In this document: positions 9,038 to 18,050 of the stretch, one piece after another
How positions within the stretch are numbered: the stretch's first letter is position 1
Layout: each line of letters opens with the position of its first letter
Assembly (NCBI GenBank): GCA_017455065.1
Contig: JAFTBU010000056.1
Span: 1 to 64,000, forward strand
Direction of reading: 5' to 3'
Length of the DNA: 64,000 bases
Origin: Bacteroidales bacterium
GTDB taxonomy: Bacteria; Bacteroidota; Bacteroidia; Bacteroidales; UBA932
Notes under the pieces: model-generated
Told to the model about the DNA's origin: nothing
The model's input: the letters and a program-made list of their open reading frames with translations, nothing else
The model's database searches: none
Made by a program: the position numbers and the translations under genes

Positions 9038-9071
9038 TTGCAAATATCACGCCAGATAATTATATTTGCAA
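9038..9071. promoter_or_regulatory. Palindromic divergent promoter (DUF4783 / rlmH)
   Basis: TTGCAAATAT (9038-9047) and ATATTTGCAA (9062-9071) form a perfect 10-bp inverted repeat. It carries TATATTTG (9061-9068) for rlmH and GATATTTG (9048-9041) for DUF4783. Each side's TTG falls at the -33 position of the opposite promoter. The rlmH ATG is only 7 nt after its box. Confidence 0.6.
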
Positions 9072-9075
9072 GTAT

Positions 9076-9549
9076 ATGAGGATCAGTCTGCTGACAGTCG
9101 GGAAGACCGACATGGCATGGGTCAGGACGGGCCTGGAGACTTACACCGCCAGGATCAGGCATTACGTGCCTTTCGAGGTGGTGGAGATCCCCGAGCTGAA
9201 AAATGTCTCCGCCCTCTCGAAAGAGCAGATAAAGCAGAAAGAAGGTGAATTGATCCTCAAGAACATACGGCCCGCGGACGAGGTGGTGCTGCTGGATGAA
9301 AGGGGCCGCGAATGGAGCTCCGTCGAGTTTGCCAAGGCTCTCGAAGACGGCATGGCCCGCAGAGGCAGGGACATGGTGTTCGTCATAGGCGGGGCCTACG
9401 GATTCTCCCCGGATGTGTACGCGAGGGCTGATTGGAAGCTCTCTCTTTCGAAAATGACCTTCTCCCACCAGATAGTGAGAACGATTTTTGCAGAGCAATT
9501 GTACCGTGCCTTCACCATAATGAGAGGCGAACCCTATCATCACGAATGA
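9076..9549 (+). CDS. rlmH: 23S rRNA pseudouridine-1915 N3-methyltransferase RlmH
   Basis: A 157-residue SPOUT-class methyltransferase, the normal length. Motifs: LLDERGREWSS, FVIGGAYGFS (SAM loop) and the C-terminal SLSKMTFSHQIVRTIFAEQLYRA, given here in abbreviated form SKMTFSHQ...EQLYRA. It modifies helix 69 of 23S rRNA. The stop overlaps the histidine kinase ATG (ATGA), an unusual partner for a rRNA modification gene. Confidence 0.95.
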   Translation: MRISLLTVGKTDMAWVRTGLETYTARIRHYVPFEVVEIPELKNVSALSKEQIKQKEGELILKNIRPADEVVLLDERGREWSSVEFAKALEDGMARRGRDMVFVIGGAYGFSPDVYARADWKLSLSKMTFSHQIVRTIFAEQLYRAFTIMRGEPYHHE

Positions 9550-12500
9550 GCAGGAAACTTTCAATAAAAGACTGGATGGCCATCGTCCTGGTCGGTCTCA
9601 GCGCGCTGCTGCTGGCGCTGGCGGCCGGGGACATGAGCGCCCCCGGCGACACCGTCAGGGCCGCCAGGCGTGCCCAGAAGGTGGTGGAGAAGAGGATGGC
9701 CCTGCTGGACAGCTACGTCCACAACGGTTTCAAGACCCTCCCGGAAGACATGGTGATCTACGAGTATTTCAACGACTCCCTGGTCGCCTGGCACAACCAG
9801 CTGCCCATCACCAACGACTACATGACCTCCGGGATGATGTTCCAGGTGCTGGTGAACCCCATGATGAACATCCAGTCTCCCCTGCTGGAGATAGGCCCCG
9901 AGCCTTTGTATGTCAACATGGGTCCCAAATGGTACATAGCCAGGACCTACGAGAGCGGAAGCACGAAGACCGTAGCCGCCCTGGAGATATTGAACTCCGA
10001 AAACGGGGACGACTACAGGAATACCAATCCCCGGCTGCACCTGAGCGGTTCATACGCCATACACCCGCTCGGTGACGACGGAGGCACCACGGTCTCGCTG
10101 GGCGGGGTGCCGATGTTCAAAGTCAGCTACGAATCCATGGACCGGCCAGGCATCACGGGAGGAAGCCTGATCTGGGCGGCATTCGCCCTGTTCCTCGCGG
10201 CCGCGCTGCTATTCCTGGATGCAGGCAAATCCCGCAGGCGCCTCCTGATCTCCATGACGGCCATAATTGCGGCCGTCACCGCCATGTATCTCTGGGGACG
10301 CATCGCCGGGGAAGACTGGCTGATCTTCTCCCCTTCCATCTATGCAGGAGGGCCGTTCCTGTATTCGCTGGGGGCCGTAGTCACGGTCAATCTGGCGATA
10401 TTGCTGGTGTCCCTCTGCCTTTTCATCGACAGGAAGAACATCCGCTCGGCGATAGCTTCTTCGAAACACCGCCCCCTGCATGCCGCCGCCCTCATCCTGG
10501 CCATCCTGGGCATATTGGCATACTCCTTCCTGGCCCTCAGGGACATCATACTTAATTCCAACATCTCCCTCGAGCTGTATTACCTCGAAGACCTCAGCTG
10601 GCCCACGCTGGTGATATACTTGTCGTTCCTCACGATGCTGCTGAGCGTACCTGTCATCATGTCGCTGCTGCATCAGGGGGCCCTCTCGGCAAGGAGCCGC
10701 GTCGCCTACTCGGCCCTCGTGGCCATGTGCATCGTGGCGTTCGCCGCCACCATGGGCTTCGGCAAGGAGCGCAGCCGCCTGGAGATCACCGCCAACCGTC
10801 TCTCCATCGACAGGGACATCGAGCTGGAACTCCAGCTCATGTGGTCCGAGGAGCAGATCGCGGCGGACATGCTCATTTCGGCCCTGGCCGTCATGGACAA
10901 TGCCTCCACCCTCATTCAGAACCGCATCGCCGATTTCTACCTCAGCCGCATCTCCCGGGAGTACCGTATCTCCGTGATGGTGCTCAATGACAATATCCTG
11001 CAGTCCTCCCAGCAGGCAGGGGGAGGCGGTCCGCAGGGAGGTCCCGGCGGCGGAAGGTTCGCCCCTCCCGCGGTGATGATGCAGCGGCGTTTCAATTCCC
11101 GCCTGCACGGCGGCGTACCCATTGCCGACAATTCCCGATTCAGATACATAAGCTCCGGCGGCCGCACCCGCTACGACGGCGTATTCTACTATTACAGCGA
11201 AGAATACGGCATGTCCAGGATGCTCCTCGAAGTCGAGCCCCGCTACGGAGTGGGCCGGTCCGGCTATGCCAGTCTCCTGGGGCTGAACACCGTGAGCCAC
11301 GTGGACCTGCCCCGCAGATACTCCTACGCGAGGTACCACGGCGACGAGATCCAGATTTCCCACGGCGATTACGCATATCCCACGGCGATGAGCCCCGCCC
11401 TCCACTATACGGTCTATGACAAGATGGAAAGCCATTCCAACTCCAACGGCTATGTGCATTTCATCTATCTGCCAGACGAGAACGAGGCGGTGGTGATATC
11501 CAGGCAGACCCTGAGCGTTTTCAACTACCTGGTCGCTTCGGTCTTCATCGCCACTATCATCTTCCTGCTGCTGTCGCTGCTTGCCCTGTGCGACAAGGAG
11601 CGTGAAGCCATACCAGAGAAGTCTTATTTCAGGAAGAGGCTGTCCTGGGTGATCATGACCTCCCTGATACTCACCCTGGTGGCCCTGGCCATGGTCAGCG
11701 TCGTCTTCGTGTACCGCAGGGATGATGAGAACCGCCGCAAGGCCATGTCCGACAAGATCAACTCCATCCAGGCCATCTCCCAGGATGAGCTGAACAGGTC
11801 CATCACCTCCCCCGACATGAACGGCTCGCTGAACGTCCTCGAAAGGATAAGCGCCCTGACGGGCTCGGACATCACCCTGTTCTCCATAGACGGACATCTG
11901 ATGGTCTCCAGCGCCCCTGAAGTCTACGAAAGGATGCTGCTCGGAAGCCGCATAAGCGAAACCGCCTTCGACCAGATCATACGCCAGCACAAGAGGTACT
12001 ATCTGGAAAAAGACAGATTCGGCCGCAAGAGCTACTACAACATGTACGCTCCGATCATGAACGAAGACGGCGAGATCGTCTCCATCCTGTGCTCCCCCTA
12101 TGCGGAAGAGGGTTCCGACTTCGAGAAGGATGCCATCATGCACTCGATCACCATATTGACGGTGTTCCTAATACTCCTGCTGCTCGCCCGATTCCTGACC
12201 AAGGGTATGGTGGAGAGAATGTTCGGTCCTATCAGCGAGATAGGCCGCAAGATGTCTTCCTCCACCGACATCGACAAACTGGAGTACCTGCGCTACGACC
12301 GCGACGACGAGATCTCGACCCTGGTCCAGTCCTACAACCGCATGGTCACGGAGCTGTCCGAGTCCACCCGCAAGCTGGCCCAGGCAGAGAGGGACAAGGC
12401 CTGGAGCGGCATGGCCCGCCAGGTGGCCCATGAGATCAAGAACCCTCTCACCCCGATGAAGCTCCAGATCCAGCGCATCATACGTCTCAAGGACCGCAAC

Positions 12501-13061
12501 GACCCCAGCTGGCAGGACAAATTCGACGAAGCCACCAAGGTCCTACTGGACCACATCGACATACTCACGGAGACCGCCAACGAATTCTCCACCTTCGCCA
12601 AGCTCTATACTGAAGAGCCCACCCAGATCAACCTGGACAAGGTCCTCCAGGAGGAGATTTCCATGTTTGACAACAAGGAGAACCTCCGTTTCGACTACTA
12701 CGGCCTGAAAGACACAGTGGTCAGCGGGCCCAAGCCCCAGCTCACCCGCGTGTTCGTGAACATCATAAACAACGCCGTGCAGGCCGTGGAGGAAAAGGCC
12801 GACGGCCACATCATAGTCTCCCTGCGCAATTCCGTCAAAGACGGCTTCTACGACATAGTCATAGAAGACAATGGCCCTGGAGTGTCCGTGGAGAACGAAA
12901 ACAGGCTCTTCACGCCCAATTTCACTACCAAGAACGGCGGTTCGGGCCTGGGCCTGGCCATCTCCAAGAGCATACTCGAAAGATGCGGAGCCACCATAGG
13001 TTACAGCCGTTCGTTCAGCCTGGGCGGCGCCTGTTTCACCATCAGCTACCCGCGTCCATGA
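9546..13061 (+). CDS. Large multi-TM sensor histidine kinase (NtrY-like)
   Basis: 1171 residues from ATG 9546, which overlaps the rlmH stop. About ten hydrophobic TM segments are visible: one near the N-terminus, a block of six at about residues 200-410, two near 660-730, and one before HAMP at about 865. A sensory loop contains a Gly/Pro-rich stretch (GGGGPQGGPGGGRF). Then HAMP, a HisKA domain with AHEIKNPLTPMK (His962), N box NIINNAVQA, G1 EDNGPGV, F box FTPNFTTK and G2 GGSGLGLAIS. The phospho-acceptor block is NtrB/NtrY-like. It is 22 bp upstream of the sigma-54-type response regulator, the obvious partner. The signal is unknown. Confidence 0.9.
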   Translation: MSRKLSIKDWMAIVLVGLSALLLALAAGDMSAPGDTVRAARRAQKVVEKRMALLDSYVHNGFKTLPEDMVIYEYFNDSLVAWHNQLPITNDYMTSGMMFQVLVNPMMNIQSPLLEIGPEPLYVNMGPKWYIARTYESGSTKTVAALEILNSENGDDYRNTNPRLHLSGSYAIHPLGDDGGTTVSLGGVPMFKVSYESMDRPGITGGSLIWAAFALFLAAALLFLDAGKSRRRLLISMTAIIAAVTAMYLWGRIAGEDWLIFSPSIYAGGPFLYSLGAVVTVNLAILLVSLCLFIDRKNIRSAIASSKHRPLHAAALILAILGILAYSFLALRDIILNSNISLELYYLEDLSWPTLVIYLSFLTMLLSVPVIMSLLHQGALSARSRVAYSALVAMCIVAFAATMGFGKERSRLEITANRLSIDRDIELELQLMWSEEQIAADMLISALAVMDNASTLIQNRIADFYLSRISREYRISVMVLNDNILQSSQQAGGGGPQGGPGGGRFAPPAVMMQRRFNSRLHGGVPIADNSRFRYISSGGRTRYDGVFYYYSEEYGMSRMLLEVEPRYGVGRSGYASLLGLNTVSHVDLPRRYSYARYHGDEIQISHGDYAYPTAMSPALHYTVYDKMESHSNSNGYVHFIYLPDENEAVVISRQTLSVFNYLVASVFIATIIFLLLSLLALCDKEREAIPEKSYFRKRLSWVIMTSLILTLVALAMVSVVFVYRRDDENRRKAMSDKINSIQAISQDELNRSITSPDMNGSLNVLERISALTGSDITLFSIDGHLMVSSAPEVYERMLLGSRISETAFDQIIRQHKRYYLEKDRFGRKSYYNMYAPIMNEDGEIVSILCSPYAEEGSDFEKDAIMHSITILTVFLILLLLARFLTKGMVERMFGPISEIGRKMSSSTDIDKLEYLRYDRDDEISTLVQSYNRMVTELSESTRKLAQAERDKAWSGMARQVAHEIKNPLTPMKLQIQRIIRLKDRNDPSWQDKFDEATKVLLDHIDILTETANEFSTFAKLYTEEPTQINLDKVLQEEISMFDNKENLRFDYYGLKDTVVSGPKPQLTRVFVNIINNAVQAVEEKADGHIIVSLRNSVKDGFYDIVIEDNGPGVSVENENRLFTPNFTTKNGGSGLGLAISKSILERCGATIGYSRSFSLGGACFTISYPRP

Positions 13062-13083
13062 ATTGAATAAAAGCTAAGCATAT

Positions 13084-14235
13084 ATGAAGATACTTGTCAT
13101 TGATGATGAAAGAGCCATCAGGAACTCCCTGAAAGAGATCCTCGGCGATGAAGGATACCAGGTGGACGTGGCGGAAGACGGAGCCATGGGTCTTGAGAAG
13201 GCGATGAAGGAGAAATTCGACGTGATTTTCTGCGACATCAAGATGCCCGGCATGGACGGCATCGAAGTCCTGGGCAAACTGACGGAAGAAGGCGTGGACT
13301 CCTCGGTGATCATGATCTCAGGACACGGAGACATAGATACGGCAGTGGAGTGCATCAAGAAAGGAGCTTTCGACTTCATCCAGAAGCCCCTCGACCTCAA
13401 CAGGATACTCATCACCATCAAGAACGCCACTGACAAAGCCGCCCTCGTCACCCAGACCAGGATACTCAAGAAAAAAGTGTACGGCCAGCAGATGATAGGC
13501 GATTCGGAGCCCATGCAGCATATCCGGGAGATCATTTCCAAGGTCGCCCCTTCGGATTTCCGTGTTCTCATCATGGGAGCCAACGGCAGCGGAAAGGAGC
13601 TGGTGGCCCGCAGCATCTACGAGCAGAGCAACCGCAGCGCCATGCCCTACATCGACGTCAACTGCGCCGCCATACCCTCGGAGCTCATAGAAAGCGAGTT
13701 GTTCGGCCATGAGAAGGGGTCCTTTACCTCCGCCATCAAACAGCACAAGGGCAAGTTCGAGCAGGCCGACGGCGGCACCCTCTTCCTCGACGAAATCGGG
13801 GACATGAGCCTGGCCGCGCAGGCCAAGGTGCTCAGGGCCCTGCAGGAGAAGAAGATTTCCCGCGTGGGCAGCGACAAGGACATCGAGGTGGACGTCAGGG
13901 TCATAGCCGCCACCAACAAAGATCTCCAGAAAGAAATACAGGAGGGACGTTTCCGCGAGGACCTCTTCTACAGGCTTTCCGCGATCATCATCAAGGTACC
14001 GTCACTGGACGAACGCAAGTCCGACATCCCCATGCTGGTGGACTATTTCGTGGACCAGGTGTGCGGAGAGGCCGCGATGGAGCGCAAGACCTTCACCCCC
14101 GAAGCCATAGCGCTGCTTCAGGAGAAATCCTGGCCCGGCAATATCCGCGAGCTCAGGAACGTAGTGGAAAGGCTGCTTATTCTTGGAGATCCGAAGATAT
14201 CGGCTCAGAATGTGCGGGATTACGTGATGCCATAG
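13084..14235 (+). CDS. Sigma-54-type AAA+ response regulator without Fis domain
   Basis: 383 residues: receiver domain (1-115; Asp7, Asp8, phospho-acceptor Asp51, Lys101) and an NtrC-type AAA+ domain (about 135-370) with Walker A GANGSGKE (165-172) and Walker B LFLDEIGD. The sigma-54 contact loop reads GSFTSA (212-217) instead of GAFTGA. The chain stops right after the AAA+ C-terminal helices (VRDYVMP), so the usual Fis-type DNA-binding domain is absent. I believe related short forms occur in other Bacteroidetes. Its last 59 bases overlap the 3' end of convergent lptB. Confidence 0.92.
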   Translation: MKILVIDDERAIRNSLKEILGDEGYQVDVAEDGAMGLEKAMKEKFDVIFCDIKMPGMDGIEVLGKLTEEGVDSSVIMISGHGDIDTAVECIKKGAFDFIQKPLDLNRILITIKNATDKAALVTQTRILKKKVYGQQMIGDSEPMQHIREIISKVAPSDFRVLIMGANGSGKELVARSIYEQSNRSAMPYIDVNCAAIPSELIESELFGHEKGSFTSAIKQHKGKFEQADGGTLFLDEIGDMSLAAQAKVLRALQEKKISRVGSDKDIEVDVRVIAATNKDLQKEIQEGRFREDLFYRLSAIIIKVPSLDERKSDIPMLVDYFVDQVCGEAAMERKTFTPEAIALLQEKSWPGNIRELRNVVERLLILGDPKISAQNVRDYVMP

Positions 14236-14989
14236 CTTCGGCCACGGCCCGCTCCACCGCCACGGATTTCTTCAGGACAAATCCCGATCCGAGATACTTC
14301 ATCCTCACGTCCTCATCGGCCGCGAGGGACTCCGGTGTGCCCTGCTGCAATATAGTACCCTCATACAGGAGGTAGGCCCTGTCGGTGATGGCCAGGGTCT
14401 CACCCACGTTGTGGTCGGTGATGATGACTCCGATGTTGCGGTATTTCAGCTTGGCGATGATGTACTGGATATCTTCGACGGCAATGGGGTCGACGCCTGC
14501 AAAAGGTTCGTCCAGAAGGATGAATTTGGGGTCGATGGCCAGGGCGCGGGCGATTTCGCAGCGGCGCCTCTCACCACCCGAAAGCTGTATGCCCAGGCTT
14601 TTGCGGACCTTGGACAGATTGAACTCCGCGATCAGCTCCTCGAGACGTTCCTTGCGCTCTTCCCTGCCCATGCGGGACATTTCCATGACCGACATGATAT
14701 TGTCTTCGACGGACATCTTGCGGAACACGGAAGCTTCCTGAGGGAGGTATCCCACCCCCTTCTGGGCCCTCTTGTACATGGGGAGTCCGGTGATTTCCTC
14801 GTCGTCGAGGAAGATACGTCCTTCGTTGGGGACGATCTGGCCGGTGATCATGTAGAAGCTCGTGGTCTTGCCGGCTCCGTTGGGGCCGAGGAATCCCACG
14901 ATCTCTCCCTGGTTCACTTCCATGGACACACCCTTGACGACGGTGCGCATGCCGTATTTCTTGACGAGGTTTTCGCAGCGGAGTTTCAT
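14177..14989 (-). CDS. lptB: LPS export ABC transporter ATPase LptB
   Basis: A 270-residue ATPase that powers LPS transport from the inner membrane with LptFG. Walker [12 protein letters not shown]-loop, signature LSGGERRR, Walker [13 protein letters not shown] and H-loop TDHN are all intact. Family members usually end near residue 240 (here [10 protein letters not shown]). This one has an about 28-residue C-terminal extension ([15 protein letters not shown]...), the last ~19 codons of which are antisense to the end of the convergent response regulator gene. It lies 7 nt downstream of dnaX. Confidence 0.94.
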   Translation of the reverse strand: MKLRCENLVKKYGMRTVVKGVSMEVNQGEIVGFLGPNGAGKTTSFYMITGQIVPNEGRIFLDDEEITGLPMYKRAQKGVGYLPQEASVFRKMSVEDNIMSVMEMSRMGREERKERLEELIAEFNLSKVRKSLGIQLSGGERRRCEIARALAIDPKFILLDEPFAGVDPIAVEDIQYIIAKLKYRNIGVIITDHNVGETLAITDRAYLLYEGTILQQGTPESLAADEDVRMKYLGSGFVLKKSVAVERAVAEAMASRNPAHSEPISSDLQE

Positions 14990-14996
14990 AGCGTCT

Positions 14997-16760
14997 CTAC
15001 TTTATGTCGAGCCCGAGGTCCACGACCAGGTCCCTGACTTCAGAGTTGTCCTGCATCAGGTCCTGGGCTTTCTCCACAGGCATGTAAACTTTCTTTTCGC
15101 CTTCGTGTTCGTCGGGGACGACTCCCACTTCGAGGCGTATGGTCCCGCATCCGGTGAGGCTGCGGAATCCGGCTTCAAGCTCGCGGAGCTTGTTCTCTTC
15201 TATCCATTTGCGCTGGGCGTCGTTCATCACTGCGAAGGACACCACTTTCTGGCTGTCGTCGCCTCCGATTTCAAGTTTGGCGTTGCGCAGAGCGCTGGCG
15301 AGGCGCGGCTGTGAGATGGTGTCGGCCAGTTCGCCCCATTTCGCCTTGATTTCTTCGTCGGAGATGGCGGACGCGGCCTTCACGGTCTGCGGAGCCTTCT
15401 CCTCCTGCTGTTCCTGCTTCCCGCCGTTCATCAGTGATGACAGGGACAATGATGCCCCGGTCTTGGCCCTGCTGCGCTTCGGGGCCTCTGCTTTGATTTC
15501 CGCCCCCGAGGCCGGCACCTCCCCTCGTCGGACGTCTGCGGAGCCTTCGGCTCCTCCGACCCCACCGCTCGCTTCGCTTGCGGTCCCCCCTCTTACGATG
15601 CCGAGGGTGGCACGTTCCTCCGAGGTGAGTGCCGCTCCTTCGGGGGTGGATGCAGTAGCGGCAGGCTGGTTCTGCAGGAAGCAGAGCTTCATCAGCGCGA
15701 ACTCGATGTGCAGCCGCTGGTTCACACTCGCCTTGTACCCCGCCTCACACTGGGTGGTGACGGAAAGGGCGTCGTAAATAAATTTGACCGAGCAGCTCTG
15801 CGCCTGCTCCCGGTACTGCTTCTTGAGCGAATCCGGAAGGTCCAGCAGGGTCTCCAGGCCACCGGTGCGGGCCACCAGCAGATCTCTCAGGTGCGAAGAC
15901 AGGGAGGATATGAAGTGCAGGGCGTTGAAACCCTTGGAGAGTATCTCGTCGAAAGTCAGCAAGGCGTGGCCGTAATCTCCCGCAAGGAAATCCCTGACCA
16001 GGGAGAAGCAGAACTCATAGTCGAGGACGTTGAGATTGCGCATCACGTCCTCGTACTTGATGTCGGTCCCGCAGAAAGCCACGGTCTGGTCGAATATGGT
16101 GAGCGCATCCCTCATGGCACCGTCCGCCTTCTTGGCTATGATGTGGAGGGATTCGTCATCTATCTTCACAGACTCCTTGGCGGCTATGTCGCGCAGGTTC
16201 CTGACTATGTCCGGCACTGATATACGGTTGAAATCGTAGGTCTGGCAGCGCGAGAGTATGGTCGGGATGATCTTGTGCTTCTCGGTGGTGGCCAGGATGA
16301 AGATGGCATGTGCAGGGGGCTCTTCGAGGGTCTTCAGGAAAGCGTTGAAGGCCTGGGTCGAGAGCATGTGCACCTCGTCTATGATATAGACGCTGTATTT
16401 GCCCACCTGCGGCGGCACCATCACCTGGTCCATCAGGGCCTTGATGTCCTCCACACCGTTGTTGGAAGCGGCGTCGAGCTCATGTATGCAGTATGACCTG
16501 CCCTCCTGGAAGGAAGTGCATGATTCGCACTCCCCGCAGGGCTCCATGTCGGCGGTCGGATGGGAGCAATTGATCATCTTGGCGAAGATACGCGCCGTGG
16601 TGGTCTTGCCCACACCCCGGGGGCCGCAGAACAGATACGCATGTGCCAACTGTCCCCTCAGTATGGAATTCTTCAGGGTCCTGGCGATGTTGTCCTGGCC
16701 GATGAGGCTCTCAAACGAGTCGGGACGGTATTTGCGTGCAGATACGATATACTGTGACAT
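14997..16760 (-). CDS. dnaX: DNA polymerase III subunit gamma/tau
   Basis: A 587-residue clamp-loader subunit. Walker [15 protein letters not shown], the four-Cys zinc module ([17 protein letters not shown]), Walker [10 protein letters not shown] and the sensor region LATTEKHKI are present, with the tau-like C-domain after about residue 470. A low-complexity linker (about residues 370-440, Gly/Ala/Ser/Glu-rich) is coded by a palindromic stretch (15520-15600) that looks inserted. A -7 box TACATTTG (16773-16766) is 5 nt before the ATG. Confidence 0.95.
   Translation of the reverse strand: MSQYIVSARKYRPDSFESLIGQDNIARTLKNSILRGQLAHAYLFCGPRGVGKTTTARIFAKMINCSHPTADMEPCGECESCTSFQEGRSYCIHELDAASNNGVEDIKALMDQVMVPPQVGKYSVYIIDEVHMLSTQAFNAFLKTLEEPPAHAIFILATTEKHKIIPTILSRCQTYDFNRISVPDIVRNLRDIAAKESVKIDDESLHIIAKKADGAMRDALTIFDQTVAFCGTDIKYEDVMRNLNVLDYEFCFSLVRDFLAGDYGHALLTFDEILSKGFNALHFISSLSSHLRDLLVARTGGLETLLDLPDSLKKQYREQAQSCSVKFIYDALSVTTQCEAGYKASVNQRLHIEFALMKLCFLQNQPAATASTPEGAALTSEERATLGIVRGGTASEASGGVGGAEGSADVRRGEVPASGAEIKAEAPKRSRAKTGASLSLSSLMNGGKQEQQEEKAPQTVKAASAISDEEIKAKWGELADTISQPRLASALRNAKLEIGGDDSQKVVSFAVMNDAQRKWIEENKLRELEAGFRSLTGCGTIRLEVGVVPDEHEGEKKVYMPVEKAQDLMQDNSEVRDLVVDLGLDIK
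15520..15600. repeat. Palindromic insertion-like segment inside dnaX linker
   Basis: Contains GGAGCC-TTC-GGCTCC (15541-15555), enclosed by TCGGA...TCCGA. Next to it is the interrupted hairpin CCGCTCGC-TTC-GCTTGCGG (about 15573-15592). It codes in frame for a Gly/Ser/Ala-rich run in the least conserved linker of DnaX. The boundaries are approximate. Confidence 0.45.
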
Positions 16761-16765
16761 ATCTG

Positions 16766-16793
16766 CAAATGTAATGATTAATTCTTAACTTTG
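16766..16793. promoter_or_regulatory. Back-to-back divergent -7 boxes (dnaX / 16799 gene)
   Basis: TACATTTG on the minus strand (16773-16766) and TAACTTTG on the plus strand (16786-16793) are separated by 12 bp. Each is 5 nt from its start codon: ATG at 16760 for dnaX, GTG at 16799 for the exported protein. Confidence 0.6.
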
Positions 16794-16798
16794 CCTAA

Positions 16799-17425
16799 GT
16801 GAAAAGATATATCGTCATATTGCTGCTCTCGCTGCTTCCCCTGATGGGGTGGAGCCAGGGCAAGGTATATACCAGGAAGGTGAGGATAGCGGACCTGGAG
16901 ACCAGGACCACCAAGGTGGTGCTGAGCGGGGACGTGATGTACCAGAACGTGCTGAGGGCAGAGACCAGCAGCCGCTGGAGGATAAACGCCTTCGAGTTCT
17001 GCACCCCCGAGGAATACGAGTCGCTCAAGACCCGCAACGACTACTATTTCCTGCGCACCGCATCGGACGGCACCGCCTTGTGGCTGGTGATGGAAAAGGG
17101 CGGGAAGGAAAAGGACGACAATCCCATGAACGAAGCCCTGGAACTGGCACGTATGCCCATCTGTGACGTGGGCGCCGAGGACAGCACACTCGAGCATGTG
17201 GGAGCCTTCCTGGATATCATGCAGACCTTCCTGAGGGACGCTTCCCGGAGCGAGAAGGCAGCTTACGGCGGTCTCCGCCGCTACAACCGCCCGGGGCAGG
17301 CCAGAAGGACCCCGGCCGGCTCTCTTGTGACGATTTACGCCGGCGGGCATGAAATCGCCTACGACAAAGACACCCACGAACTTCTGCTGTTCCGCAAGTC
17401 CGCCCATGGAAAGTCCTCGCGATAG
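16799..17425 (+). CDS. Conserved Bacteroidales exported protein
   Basis: 208 residues starting at GTG 16799, supported by a -7 box 5 nt upstream. Signal peptide MKRYIVILLLSLLPLMGWSQ. The mature part has RWRINAFEFCTPEEYESLK and a KGG...NEALELARMPI region that I recognise from proteins encoded beside O-methyltransferase genes in Bacteroides; no function is known. Periplasmic. The 3' end overlaps the O-methyltransferase start by 20 nt. Confidence 0.7.
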   Translation: MKRYIVILLLSLLPLMGWSQGKVYTRKVRIADLETRTTKVVLSGDVMYQNVLRAETSSRWRINAFEFCTPEEYESLKTRNDYYFLRTASDGTALWLVMEKGGKEKDDNPMNEALELARMPICDVGAEDSTLEHVGAFLDIMQTFLRDASRSEKAAYGGLRRYNRPGQARRTPAGSLVTIYAGGHEIAYDKDTHELLLFRKSAHGKSSR

Positions 17426-18047
17426 ATATGTCCGGGAGCACAGCAGCCACGTCCCGGAAGGCATCGAGTGGATAGCGAAACAGACGCATATCCACACCAA
17501 TTTCCCGCAGATGCTCTCCGGCCCCGTCCAGGGGGAACTCCTGAAAATACTCGTAGAAACCAGCGGTGCCGAGCGCATCGTGGAGATAGGCTCGTTCACC
17601 GGCTACTCCGCGGCGTGGATGGCCCTGGGATTGCCCGAAAACGGCCATTTGGACACATTGGAGATCAATGACGAGCTCGAGCATATCATGCGCGAGGGAT
17701 GGGAACGCACGGGCGTTGCTGACAAGATCACCCTCCATATAGGGGATGCCCGGGAGAGTCTGAGGAAACTGCACGCGGAAGGCACGGTCTATGACTTCGC
17801 CTTCATGGATGCCAACAAGAGGGAGTACTGCGAATATTTCGACCTGCTCATGGACCTGGTGCGCCCCGGCGGCCTCATCATAGCGGACGACGTGCTCTGG
17901 GACGGCAAGGTGTATGAGACTCCCCTTCCCCGCGACAGGCAGACTGTCAGTTTGCTGGACTTCAATGACAAAATAAGAAGAGACCCCCGCGTGGAAGTCG
18001 TGATGCTTCCTTTGCGCGACGGTCTCTCCGTTATCCGTAAACTCTGA
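17406..18047 (+). CDS. SAM-dependent O-methyltransferase (class I, COMT-like)
   Basis: 213 residues from ATG 17406 (MESPRDRYVREHS); a start further upstream would lie deeper inside the previous gene. The Rossmann SAM motif is VEIGSFTGYSAAW, followed by LEINDE and the metal/substrate signature FMDANKREY...ADDVLWDGKV typical of the caffeoyl-CoA/catechol O-methyltransferase family. Cytosolic; substrate unknown. It ends 3 nt from the convergent polysaccharide gene. Confidence 0.88.
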   Translation: MESPRDRYVREHSSHVPEGIEWIAKQTHIHTNFPQMLSGPVQGELLKILVETSGAERIVEIGSFTGYSAAWMALGLPENGHLDTLEINDELEHIMREGWERTGVADKITLHIGDARESLRKLHAEGTVYDFAFMDANKREYCEYFDLLMDLVRPGGLIIADDVLWDGKVYETPLPRDRQTVSLLDFNDKIRRDPRVEVVMLPLRDGLSVIRKL

Positions 18048-18050
18048 ATC

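Noticed and set aside
15430..15460. Possible fifth copy of the conserved loop in dnaX (TGATGACAGGGACAAT)
   Set aside because: Matches the loop at 13 of 16 positions but has only a 5-bp stem and codes for residues that look native to DnaX, so it is probably chance.
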